DNA from: Leptotrichia sp. oral taxon 215 str. W9775
Lineage (GTDB): Bacteria > Fusobacteriota > Fusobacteriia > Fusobacteriales > Leptotrichiaceae
Assembly: GCF_000469505.1 (NCBI RefSeq)
Contig: NZ_KI272824.1
Span: forward strand, 1 to 64,000
Length of the DNA stretch: 64,000 bases
Direction: 5' to 3'
Within the stretch, counting starts at the first letter, position 1. Each line of letters starts with the position of its first letter. Under the pieces are notes generated by a model, which saw only the letters and a list, made by a program, of their open reading frames with translations, ran no database searches and was not told where the DNA came from. A program made the translations under genes and the position numbers. Shown piece by piece: positions 26,336 through 34,476 of the stretch.

Positions 26336-27298
26336 ATGGAAAAATATTTGAATTATAAAGGAATAAGCCCTTTTCCTGATGACTTTGATGAATTCTGGAA
26401 TGAAGAAATCAGAAAGGCTGATGAGTTTTTTGAAAAGGAATTAAAATATGAAATGATTAAAAAGGATTTTGGTATACCTTTTGCAGAATGTTATGATTTG
26501 TATTTTAACGGAACAGGAGGAGCCAGAATTTATTCAAAACTGATAATTCCTAAAGAAGTGAAGGATAAAAAGATTCCGTTTGTATTGAAATTTCATGGAT
26601 ATCAGGGTCAGAGTTCAGACTGGAGCAGAAATATAGGAATTGTTGCTTCGGGAATGGGACTGGCAATGATGGATGTGAGAGGTCAGGCCGGGAAATCGCA
26701 GGATAACGGCATTTTTGATGGAATAACAGTTAGGGGTCATATTGTAAAAGGTGTAAAAGAAGGAAGAGATAAACTTTTTTACAAGGATGTTTATCTGGAT
26801 ACGTATCTGTTATCTAAAATTATTGAAAATTTTGAATTTACTGATAAAGAAAATATAAAAGTTTACGGAGAATCCCAGGGAGGAGCACTCTCCCTAGTGT
26901 GTGCAGCACTAAATCAAAATATAAAGGACAGCTTTATAATTTATCCTTTTCTGAGTGATTATAAAAAAGTTGTGGAAATGCATACAATTACAGAGGCTTA
27001 CGTGGAACTTTACAGATATTTTAAATTTATAGACCCATTTCATGAGACGGAGGAAGAGTTTTTCAATACACTTTCATATATTGATGTAAAGAATTTTGCA
27101 CATAAGATAAAAGGAAAATTAGTGTTTATTGCGAGTCTTATGGATGATGTATGTCCGCCTGAAACTCAGTTTGCAGTGTATAATAATCTTGAATGTGAGA
27201 AAAAGCTTCTTGTAATGCCTGAATATTCCCATGAGGCAATGAATGTGAAGGTGCAGGATAAAATATTCAACTGGGCTACAGGAAGCAGTATAGAGTAA
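26336..27298 (+). CDS. acetyl-esterase (acetylxylan esterase / cephalosporin-C deacetylase family)
   Basis: 320-residue alpha/beta hydrolase of the Axe1 family, removing acetyl groups from acetylated sugars. Nucleophile in GESQGG (S180), acid in MDDVCPPE (about D270-D271), base H299 in YSHEAM; oxyanion loop FHGYQGQSSDW near 87-97. No signal peptide, so it acts in the cytoplasm on imported acetylated oligosaccharides, which fits the ABC transporter genes immediately behind it. Confidence 0.9.
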   Translation: MEKYLNYKGISPFPDDFDEFWNEEIRKADEFFEKELKYEMIKKDFGIPFAECYDLYFNGTGGARIYSKLIIPKEVKDKKIPFVLKFHGYQGQSSDWSRNIGIVASGMGLAMMDVRGQAGKSQDNGIFDGITVRGHIVKGVKEGRDKLFYKDVYLDTYLLSKIIENFEFTDKENIKVYGESQGGALSLVCAALNQNIKDSFIIYPFLSDYKKVVEMHTITEAYVELYRYFKFIDPFHETEEEFFNTLSYIDVKNFAHKIKGKLVFIASLMDDVCPPETQFAVYNNLECEKKLLVMPEYSHEAMNVKVQDKIFNWATGSSIE

Positions 27299-27365
27299 AA
27301 GTGGTTATTAATGGAAATGATTTGATAATAAATTTAGATTATAAAAAATAAAGGAGGTCGAATTA

Positions 27366-28262
27366 ATGGCGAAAACAGGAAGTGTGATTTTGAAAAAATC
27401 AAAAGGTATTGAAAATCCTATAACTGGATATCTATTTATTCTGCCACAGTTACTTTTGTTCATAGTATTTATACTATATCCAATATTTGAAGGATTTAAA
27501 ATGAGTTTATTCAGATCGACTTATGCAGAAGAAATTTTTGTAGGTCTGGACAACTATAAGGAACTGTTTCAGGATCCTGTTTTTATGAAATCAATGTTAA
27601 ATACAATTCTATTTGTAATAGGAATTGTTTTTCTGACAATTGTTTTTGGACTGTTTGTTGCAACGACTGTATATGATAAAAATCCAAGATATATTTCATT
27701 TATAAGAGGAAGTTACTATTTACCGGTAATGGTTTCAATGGTTGTAATGAGTATGGTATGGAACTTTTTACTTAATCCTGCCAATGGTCTTATAACATAT
27801 TTATTCAATGAAATAGGAATAAAAAATGTAAGTTTACTAGGAAATGCAAAAATAGTAATGTATACGATTATTTTTGTAACTTTTGTAGGAAATGTCGGAC
27901 AATCAATAATCCTGTACATTGCGGCAATGATAGGAATTCCTTCTGATTATTTTGAAGCTGCGGAAATAGATGGAGCTTCAAGATGGCAGAGAATAACAAA
28001 AATATTAATTCCTCTGGTAAAACCTACAACGCTTTATTTAACAGTTATAAATATAATCGCAGTATTGAAAATATTCGTAGTAATTCAGTTATTAACAGGT
28101 GGTGGACCTAATAATGCTTCGGTTACGATGATGTACTATCTGTATCAGAATGCGTTTGTATACAATAATAGAGGAGTTGCGGCAGCTGTAGGAGTGCTAA
28201 TGTTTATATTTGCTGTATTACTTTCGATACCTCAGTTTAAAGCATTTGGAGATAAAAAATAA
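27366..28262 (+). CDS. sugar ABC transporter permease (MalF/UgpA type)
   Basis: 298 residues, six membrane helices. ABC-contacting EAA loop AAEIDGASRWQRITKILIPL near residues 199-218. AAGGAGG precedes the ATG. Pairs with the next gene to form the membrane channel. Confidence 0.92.
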   Translation: MAKTGSVILKKSKGIENPITGYLFILPQLLLFIVFILYPIFEGFKMSLFRSTYAEEIFVGLDNYKELFQDPVFMKSMLNTILFVIGIVFLTIVFGLFVATTVYDKNPRYISFIRGSYYLPVMVSMVVMSMVWNFLLNPANGLITYLFNEIGIKNVSLLGNAKIVMYTIIFVTFVGNVGQSIILYIAAMIGIPSDYFEAAEIDGASRWQRITKILIPLVKPTTLYLTVINIIAVLKIFVVIQLLTGGGPNNASVTMMYYLYQNAFVYNNRGVAAAVGVLMFIFAVLLSIPQFKAFGDKK

Positions 28263-28273
28263 GGAGGCGGAAA

Positions 28274-29119
28274 ATGATAAATTTAAAATCTAGGATAAAA
28301 AGAATGGGAGCATATGACGTAATTGCCAATGTTATAGTTTTTGTACTGGCAATAGCTGCCTTGATGCCGTTAGTATGGTTGATACTAAATTCTGTAAAAA
28401 CATCTGCAGATATTTATAAAATGCCTCCAGACTGGTTTCCTAAGTATATCTATCTAGGAAATTATAAGGAACTGTTTCATAATCAGCCTGCAATGAGATG
28501 GCTTTTCAACAGTTTTTTTGTATCATTTGTAACAACGGTGCTGACAGTTATTATTTCATCACTGGCGGCCTATGCTTTTGCAAAACTTAAATTTAAAGGA
28601 AGTAATTTCATATATTATATGTTTATAGGGTCTCTTATGATACCGAAGGAAACATTTATAATTCCTCTATTTAAAATAGTTACTACATTTAATTGGATGA
28701 ATACTTACCAGGCATTCATAGTACCAAATCTGGCGACATGTTTTGGAGTATTCCTGCTTAAAGGATTTTTTGAACAGATTCCTGACTCAATAAGGGAATC
28801 AGCTAAAATAGAGGGAGCAACAGAATGGCAAGTATTCTATAAAATAATGCTTCCAATAGCAAAACCGGGAATAGGTGCACTGTTTATTCTAAACTTTGTA
28901 ACTGTGTGGAATGATTATCTATGGCAGTTACTGATGTCAGTAAACAAACAGATAAGCACACTGACAGTTGGAGTGGCAGGACTTATGCAGGATTTAAATC
29001 CTAACTTTGGATTGAAGGTTGCAGGAGCGGCAGTTGCTTCGCTTCCTATGATAATAATATTTATTCTGTTCCAGCAATATTTCACAAGAGGAATATCTTC
29101 AGGAGCAGTTAAGGAATAA
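28274..29119 (+). CDS. sugar ABC transporter permease (MalG/UgpE type)
   Basis: 281 residues, six helices. EAA loop ESAKIEGATEWQVFYKIMLP near residue 176 and the family C-terminus FTRGISSGAVKE. Twelve bases behind its partner. No ATP-binding subunit is encoded here, so a shared MsmK/UgpC-type ATPase elsewhere must energise it. Confidence 0.92.
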   Translation: MINLKSRIKRMGAYDVIANVIVFVLAIAALMPLVWLILNSVKTSADIYKMPPDWFPKYIYLGNYKELFHNQPAMRWLFNSFFVSFVTTVLTVIISSLAAYAFAKLKFKGSNFIYYMFIGSLMIPKETFIIPLFKIVTTFNWMNTYQAFIVPNLATCFGVFLLKGFFEQIPDSIRESAKIEGATEWQVFYKIMLPIAKPGIGALFILNFVTVWNDYLWQLLMSVNKQISTLTVGVAGLMQDLNPNFGLKVAGAAVASLPMIIIFILFQQYFTRGISSGAVKE

Positions 29120-29183
29120 ATGCATATTAATATTTAATTTGTGGTAATAAAAAAAATAATAAATAAAATCAGGAGGTAAAAGA

Positions 29184-30545
29184 ATGTTAAAGAAATTTTC
29201 AAGTTTATTATTGGTAATAATGTCTTTATTATTAGTTGTAAGCTGTGGAGGAAAGAAGGATGCCGGTGGTGAAACTGCTGACGGACCTGTAACTATCGAT
29301 ATATGGCTTACTCCTCAGTGGAAGGGTGTTTATGATGCTAAAGAAGAAGGAGCTGACTATGACAGTTTCCTTAAGAAAGCGGCAGAAGAATTTAAGAAGG
29401 AAAATCCTAATATTACAGTTAATGTTCAGGTAATACCTGGAGATCAGCGTTCAGACAAGTTAAGTGTTGCAATACAGACAAAAACATTGCCTGATGCATT
29501 CTTTGAATCAATTTTTGCTATGACACAGTATGCACACATGGGAGTACTTGCACCTGTTGATGATATAATTGATGAAGAAACTAAAAAAGATATTCCACAA
29601 GCAATATGGGATAATGTTCAGATAGGTGGAAAAACATACTTCTATCCATTTGGAAATAACCCTGGAACATTAATGTACAATGCTGACATGTTCAGAAAAG
29701 CAGGACTTGATAAATACATTAAAGGAGAACATGAAATAGCTACATGGACTTTGGAAGAATATGAAGAAATATTAAAAACATTAAGGGAAAAATTACCTCA
29801 AGATGTTGCTCCTATGGGACTGTATGCTAAAAATAACCAAGCTGATACATGGAACGTAGCATATTTAAGAATGTATGGTTCGCCTTATTTCGGTGAAGAT
29901 GGAAAACTTGTTGTAAATGATGAAGCGGGAGTAAAAGCTCTTACAAAACTTGATGACTGGAGAAAAGCAGGGTATACAAACAGTGGTCCTGAAAGCCTTT
30001 CTTCAAATGATGTTCTTGGATTATTCCAAAATCAGAAGGTTGCAATCAGTTTTGCAAATAATAACCTTATGATGAATATAAAAGCAGACATGGAAGCAGG
30101 AAAAGTTGGAAAATTTGATGTAAGACTTGCAAATATTCCTGGAGAAAAAGGACCTTTATCAGTTACTTATATAGTTGGTGGAATGGTATTTAATACAGGA
30201 AATAAAGCTAAAATGGAAGCAGCAAAGAAATTTGTTAAATTCTTCAGCTCTAATAAAGAACTTGTAAAAGCTTCTAAAAATGTTATTCCGGTAAGAGATT
30301 CAGTTGCTAAGGAAGTTGCTGGAGAATTACCATTCTTAAAAGCTTACCAGGAAAATGCAAAATATATATTCAATTTCTCAAACAATACACCAGGATATGC
30401 TGAATTGAGAAACTTGTTATTCCCTGAATTACAGGCAGTGTTTACAGGAGCAAAAAATCCTAAACAAGCTTTAGATTCTTATGTGGAACAAGGAAACAGA
30501 GTAATAGAAAAAGAACAGAAAAATTCTCTTGCATTAAAGAAATAG
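29184..30545 (+). CDS. sugar-binding lipoprotein of the ABC transporter
   Basis: 453 residues. Lipoprotein signal with lipobox LVVSC (Cys21), then a type-1 extracellular solute-binding fold starting VTIDIWLTPQW. Directly behind the two permeases with AGGAGG. The esterase upstream suggests the ligand is an acetylated or xylan/mannan-like oligosaccharide; this is inference. Confidence 0.9.
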   Translation: MLKKFSSLLLVIMSLLLVVSCGGKKDAGGETADGPVTIDIWLTPQWKGVYDAKEEGADYDSFLKKAAEEFKKENPNITVNVQVIPGDQRSDKLSVAIQTKTLPDAFFESIFAMTQYAHMGVLAPVDDIIDEETKKDIPQAIWDNVQIGGKTYFYPFGNNPGTLMYNADMFRKAGLDKYIKGEHEIATWTLEEYEEILKTLREKLPQDVAPMGLYAKNNQADTWNVAYLRMYGSPYFGEDGKLVVNDEAGVKALTKLDDWRKAGYTNSGPESLSSNDVLGLFQNQKVAISFANNNLMMNIKADMEAGKVGKFDVRLANIPGEKGPLSVTYIVGGMVFNTGNKAKMEAAKKFVKFFSSNKELVKASKNVIPVRDSVAKEVAGELPFLKAYQENAKYIFNFSNNTPGYAELRNLLFPELQAVFTGAKNPKQALDSYVEQGNRVIEKEQKNSLALKK

Positions 30546-30584
30546 AATAGAAAATTAAAAGTAAAGCTTAGAAAAGAAAGGAGA

Positions 30585-30621
30585 ATATTGGAGCTGCTGA
30601 CTTTTAAGGTAGCTCCAATAT
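30585..30621 (+). promoter_or_regulatory. perfect hairpin over the PTS start codon
   Basis: Arms ATATTGGAGCT (30585-30595) and AGCTCCAATAT (30611-30621) enclose a 15-base loop containing TAAGGT, the likely ribosome site. The last two bases of the right arm are the AT of ATG 30620. No T-run follows, so it is not a terminator. Confidence 0.65.
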
Positions 30622-32266
30622 GACATTTAAAATGAAAAATAATATTTTTGCAGTATTACAGAAAATTGGTAGGGCATTTATGTTACCAATAGCAGTATTA
30701 CCAATGGCGGGAATACTTTTAGGAGTTGGGGGTTCTTTTACTAATCCAGTTTTAATAAAAACTTATAATCTTACTTTTTTAGAACCAGGAACACCTTTAA
30801 ACTATCTGATGCAGCTGTTTTCAAATACAGGATTGTTCGTTTTTGCAAATTTACCTTTACTGTTTGCGGTAGGAGTTGCAATAGGACTTGCAAATAAAAA
30901 TAAAGAAACAGCGGCATTATCAGCAGTTTTAGGATTTTTACTTTTTCATACTATAATAGGAACAATTTTAGGATTTAAAGGAATAACACCTGATTCTGTA
31001 ACTTATGATGCACTTGTTGCTAAAGGACTTGGAGAAGCTGCGGCAAGAGGAACTGCGGCACTTTATGCAAAAGAACTTGGAATATTTACATTGCAGACAG
31101 GAGTTTTTGGAGGAATTATATGTGGTATAGTTGCATCAGCAATTACAAATAAATTTTCTGATAAAGTTCTTCCTGATTATTTGGCATTCTTTAGTGGGAA
31201 CAGATTTGTACCTGTAATGACAATTATTCTGTTTATTCCATTGGCAGCAATATTTCCATTCATCTGGCCAACAATTTTTATGGGAATTGTAAAGGCTGGA
31301 GAAATATTTGCGGCAACAGGAGCAGTAGGAACTTTCTTCTATGGATTTACAATGAGATTGTTAAATGTATTCGGATTACATCACGCAATATATCCACTGT
31401 TCTGGTATACTCAACTTGGAGGATATCAGGAAGTAGCAGGAAAAATGGTAGCCGGTGGACAGAATATATTCTTTGCACAGCTTGCAGATCCATCTATAAA
31501 ACATTTCAGTGCGGCAGCAACAAAAACAATGACAGGGGGATTCCTTCCTATGATGTTTGGACTTCCAGCGGCAGCACTTGCAATGTACAGAACTGCTGAT
31601 GACAAGAACAAGGCGGCGGTAAAAGGAATACTTATATCTGCAGCATTAACTTCATTCCTGACAGGAATAACTGAACCAATTGAATTTACATTCCTTTTTG
31701 TAGCACCGGTATTATATGTAATTCACGCAATACTTGAAGGACTGGCATATATGCTTATGTATGTGTTGAATGTAGCAGTGGGAATTACCTTCTCGAGAGG
31801 TATAATTGACTTTACATTTTTTGGTCTTTTACAGGGACCGGCAAAAACTTCATATTACTGGATACTTATATTAGGGCCTGTATATGCGGTAATTTATTAC
31901 TTTGTATTTAAAACATTAATATTAAAATTCAATATTCCTACTCCAGGTAGAGGAGATTCTGAAAATAAACTTTACACAAGAAAAGATTACAATGAATCTA
32001 AGAATAAGGGAGAAGAAGGACAAGGGCAGGAACTTATTGATGATATCGTAACTGCACTAGGTGGAGTTGACAATATAGATAATATTGATGCATGTATTAC
32101 AAGACTGAGAGTTACTGTAAAAGATGCTTCTAAAGTTTCTGATGATGCAAGATGGAAAGAGCTTCAGGCAAAAGGAGTACTGCGTTCAGGAAATGGTGTA
32201 CAGGTAGTTTATGGAACTCAGGCTGAAATATACAAGAATAAGATAAGAGAGAAATATAGAGTATAA
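30620..32266 (+). CDS. PTS EIICB, glucose/maltose family
   Basis: 548 residues. EIIC begins MKNNIFAVLQKIGRAFMLP, continues through about ten helices with the substrate loop GITEPIEFTFLFVAP near 352-366, and is joined to an EIIB domain whose phosphocysteine lies in NIDACITRLRV (about residue 493). Phosphorylates a hexose or maltose-like sugar during uptake. ATG 30620 is used here because of the TAAGGT site; ATG 30632 matches homologues better but lacks a site. A hairpin covers the start. Confidence 0.9.
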   Translation: MTFKMKNNIFAVLQKIGRAFMLPIAVLPMAGILLGVGGSFTNPVLIKTYNLTFLEPGTPLNYLMQLFSNTGLFVFANLPLLFAVGVAIGLANKNKETAALSAVLGFLLFHTIIGTILGFKGITPDSVTYDALVAKGLGEAAARGTAALYAKELGIFTLQTGVFGGIICGIVASAITNKFSDKVLPDYLAFFSGNRFVPVMTIILFIPLAAIFPFIWPTIFMGIVKAGEIFAATGAVGTFFYGFTMRLLNVFGLHHAIYPLFWYTQLGGYQEVAGKMVAGGQNIFFAQLADPSIKHFSAAATKTMTGGFLPMMFGLPAAALAMYRTADDKNKAAVKGILISAALTSFLTGITEPIEFTFLFVAPVLYVIHAILEGLAYMLMYVLNVAVGITFSRGIIDFTFFGLLQGPAKTSYYWILILGPVYAVIYYFVFKTLILKFNIPTPGRGDSENKLYTRKDYNESKNKGEEGQGQELIDDIVTALGGVDNIDNIDACITRLRVTVKDASKVSDDARWKELQAKGVLRSGNGVQVVYGTQAEIYKNKIREKYRV

Positions 32267-32316
32267 TAGATAAAAATTTGAAAAAACAGAAAATGAAGTT
32301 TGATAAAAAATAGAAA

Positions 32317-32367
32317 TGGTACTATAGTCATTAAGTAAAATAGAATACAGGGGGGGTAATAGTACCA
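32317..32367 (+). other. hairpin of unknown role in the 32267-32483 gap
   Basis: TGGTACTA (32317-32324) and TAGTACCA (32360-32367) are perfect complements around a loop ending in a run of seven G. A third partial copy (AGTGGTAC) lies near 32428. No T-run, no gene in the gap. Confidence 0.4.
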
Positions 32368-32483
32368 GGGTGTAACGTAAATAGAGCAAAAATTTCATTT
32401 GAAATATTTAGAGATTCTTATTAATAGTGGTACATTATATGGGATTTGTTTTAGTTTGAATATTTGGAATGAGGTGTGTAAAT

Positions 32484-32888
32484 ATGAGACACAAAGATAT
32501 AAGAAGAGAATGTGAAAAGTTGTGGGCAAAAAATAAATATTATGTACTAAGCAAATCGCAAAAAATATATCTGGAGATAAGGGAGTACCTGAAAGAAAAA
32601 GAATTGGATGTTATATGGGTAAATGAAAAAATACAGGAAACGAGAGATATGAAGGAGAGTAAAAAAGATTTTAGGAATGCCGTTCTTCATATATGGGGAT
32701 ATTTCAAAAAAAAAGCAAGTACAATTGAAAAACAGACATTATTTAATATATTAAATGAATATATGGAAGGAAAAAATAATCAAAATGCTGTAATTGAATA
32801 CATTAACACTTTACTAAAGAAATACCCTAATGAATATTTAGAAAAATCAACCTTATTAACAGGAGAACAATATGAGACTATGGCATGA
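32484..32888 (+). CDS. DUF1722 (YbgA-like) protein
   Basis: About 134 residues from ATG 32484 (GAGGTG seven bases upstream; ATG 32469 precedes that site). YYVLSKSQKIYLEI near the start and FRNAVLHIWGYFKKKASTIEK mid-protein are the DUF1722 landmarks. In E. coli ybgA is the neighbour of the photolyase gene phr. Here the stop overlaps a pyrimidine-dimer-glycosylase-like gene by 17 bases, keeping the link with UV damage. Activity unknown. Confidence 0.8.
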   Translation: MRHKDIRRECEKLWAKNKYYVLSKSQKIYLEIREYLKEKELDVIWVNEKIQETRDMKESKKDFRNAVLHIWGYFKKKASTIEKQTLFNILNEYMEGKNNQNAVIEYINTLLKKYPNEYLEKSTLLTGEQYETMA

Positions 32889-33240
32889 AAAAATTATCTA
32901 TTTATTGCCAAAAAATCAGCTGCTTGGCCAACATAGGGAATGTTGTGCTCTGAGGGGCAATGGATGGAAAAAGAAACATAAAACGGTGGACTATGTGTTT
33001 TCATATTCCCCATATCATCTTTTTATTTACCATGTATTAGTTATGAAGGAGATGGAAAAAAGAGGATATAATGTTTCTGCAGAATGGAAAGATAAAAATT
33101 ATAGGGGGAGGACAGCAGTAAAATACGATAATCTTAAAGAGGAAATTATAGGCAGCCCGATTTACAAAGAGCATAATAAGGAATATCTGGCTGAATGTAT
33201 AGAAAATTTAAGAAATAAGGGTATACATCTAAAAGTATAG
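32872..33240 (+). CDS. pyrimidine dimer DNA glycosylase-like protein (TIGR02328 type)
   Basis: 122 residues. N-terminus MRLWHEKIIYLLPKNQLLGQ followed by HRECCALRGNGWKKKH and VFSYSPYHLFIYH identifies the small family related to T4 endonuclease V (Pyr_excise). T4 DenV uses an N-terminal Thr as nucleophile; here residue 2 is Arg, so identical chemistry cannot be assumed. AGGAGAA before ATG 32872, inside the preceding gene. Confidence 0.8.
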   Translation: MRLWHEKIIYLLPKNQLLGQHRECCALRGNGWKKKHKTVDYVFSYSPYHLFIYHVLVMKEMEKRGYNVSAEWKDKNYRGRTAVKYDNLKEEIIGSPIYKEHNKEYLAECIENLRNKGIHLKV

Positions 33241-33313
33241 AATTTAGAGGAGATAATGAGTATTGGAATATTATAAAAAATAACTGAAAAGGGAGAGAAA
33301 ATAATTTTTTAGG

Positions 33314-33333
33314 ACAGCAGAAGCTGTTTTTTT
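33314..33333 (+). terminator. short terminator
   Basis: ACAGC-AGAA-GCTGT followed by seven T. The rest of the 33241-33536 gap is AT-rich with no clear promoter. Confidence 0.6.
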
Positions 33334-33536
33334 ATTAATAAAATTTTTTTCATATTTTGAAATTATATATAAATATTTTTATATTATGGGTTAAGATTTT
33401 TTCTGATATGGTTTTGTTGTCATAGTTCTATACTTTAAAAAATATATCAGAAAAATAAATAACAGTAGATTTTTTTAAAGAAAAATAGTAAAATGTATGA
33501 AATTATCATAAAAACAATACTAAGGGAGTGATTTTT

Positions 33537-34229
33537 TTGAAAAAACTAGGATTAATTATTTTATTACTATTTTCACTGCAATTATTTGGAGAAGGATATG
33601 AAGTAAAAAAAAGTAAAAAAGTTACATTATCTGAACAGCAGATAAGTCAGGAAAATAGAGAAATAGAAGCAGGATTAAAAAATGTTGTAAAAGAAACTTT
33701 CAAAGGAGTTTTTTCTTCATTTTCCAATGTTATAGAATTTGGTTTTGAAAATGAAATAGATACAAAAAACATGACTAAAAAGGAAAAGGAAGATGTAAAA
33801 AAAGTTACAAAAATAATGGTGGAAAATTATGCAAAAATTTTTGCTTTAGTAGCTGAAACTACAGAAATTAAAATAAAAAAAATAGAATATTTATCAAATT
33901 CAAAAGTAAATGTGAAATATGAAACAAAAATTATAGATATTGATGAAGTAGATATTGATGGAAAAGATGAAAAAGAAATTGAAAGAAGATTTTTAAAAAG
34001 ATACGGACGTAAATTGCCAAAAAATAAAATAGATAACGTAGAAGATATTTCAAAAATGATGGATTTATATATGGAACTATTGAAGGAAAAATTTGAGACT
34101 GCTAAAAGAACTAGAAAATACGATGTTTCTAATGGAGAAATGGAATTAGATAAAATTAAAGGAAAATGGACTTCAAAAGAGTTGGAAGAATATATTAGAG
34201 AGATTAATAAGGCAATGAGAGTGAAATAA
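33537..34229 (+). CDS. exported protein of unknown function
   Basis: About 230 residues from TTG 33537; AAGGGAG ends nine bases upstream, whereas the GTG at 33528 touches it. Signal peptide KKLGLIILLLFSLQLFGEG, then a Lys/Glu-rich helical domain and two similar acidic loops (DIDEVDIDGKDEKE). Resembles DUF4878-like or lipoprotein-like secreted proteins only in style; no family recognised. Own terminator at 34302. Confidence 0.7.
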   Translation: MKKLGLIILLLFSLQLFGEGYEVKKSKKVTLSEQQISQENREIEAGLKNVVKETFKGVFSSFSNVIEFGFENEIDTKNMTKKEKEDVKKVTKIMVENYAKIFALVAETTEIKIKKIEYLSNSKVNVKYETKIIDIDEVDIDGKDEKEIERRFLKRYGRKLPKNKIDNVEDISKMMDLYMELLKEKFETAKRTRKYDVSNGEMELDKIKGKWTSKELEEYIREINKAMRVK

Positions 34230-34301
34230 AGTTGAAATGCCTGAAAATGGAAAAAGTTTTCTGGGAGAGCTGGAATAAATTCTAGAATATTATAAAAAAT
34301 G

Positions 34302-34335
34302 AAAAACAGGGAGTTAAAATTTATTCCCTGTTTTT
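34302..34335 (+). terminator. rho-independent terminator
   Basis: AAAAACAGGGA (34302-34312) and TCCCTGTTTTT (34325-34335) form an 11-bp stem with flanking A and T runs. Confidence 0.85.
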
Positions 34336-34406
34336 ATATATTCAAAATACATAATATTATTTATTTTTCAGCTAAATTTTAAATTGCAATAAACTGGATT
34401 TCTTTA

Positions 34407-34435
34407 TTGATTTTATTAGGTAAATTTTATATAAT
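34407..34435 (+). promoter_or_regulatory. uvrB promoter
   Basis: TTGATT (34407-34412), 17 bases, TATAAT (34430-34435). No LexA-like palindrome seen beside it. Confidence 0.7.
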
Positions 34436-34476
34436 TATAAGAAATAAAGGGTAAATTGAAGGAAGGAAACTAAAAA

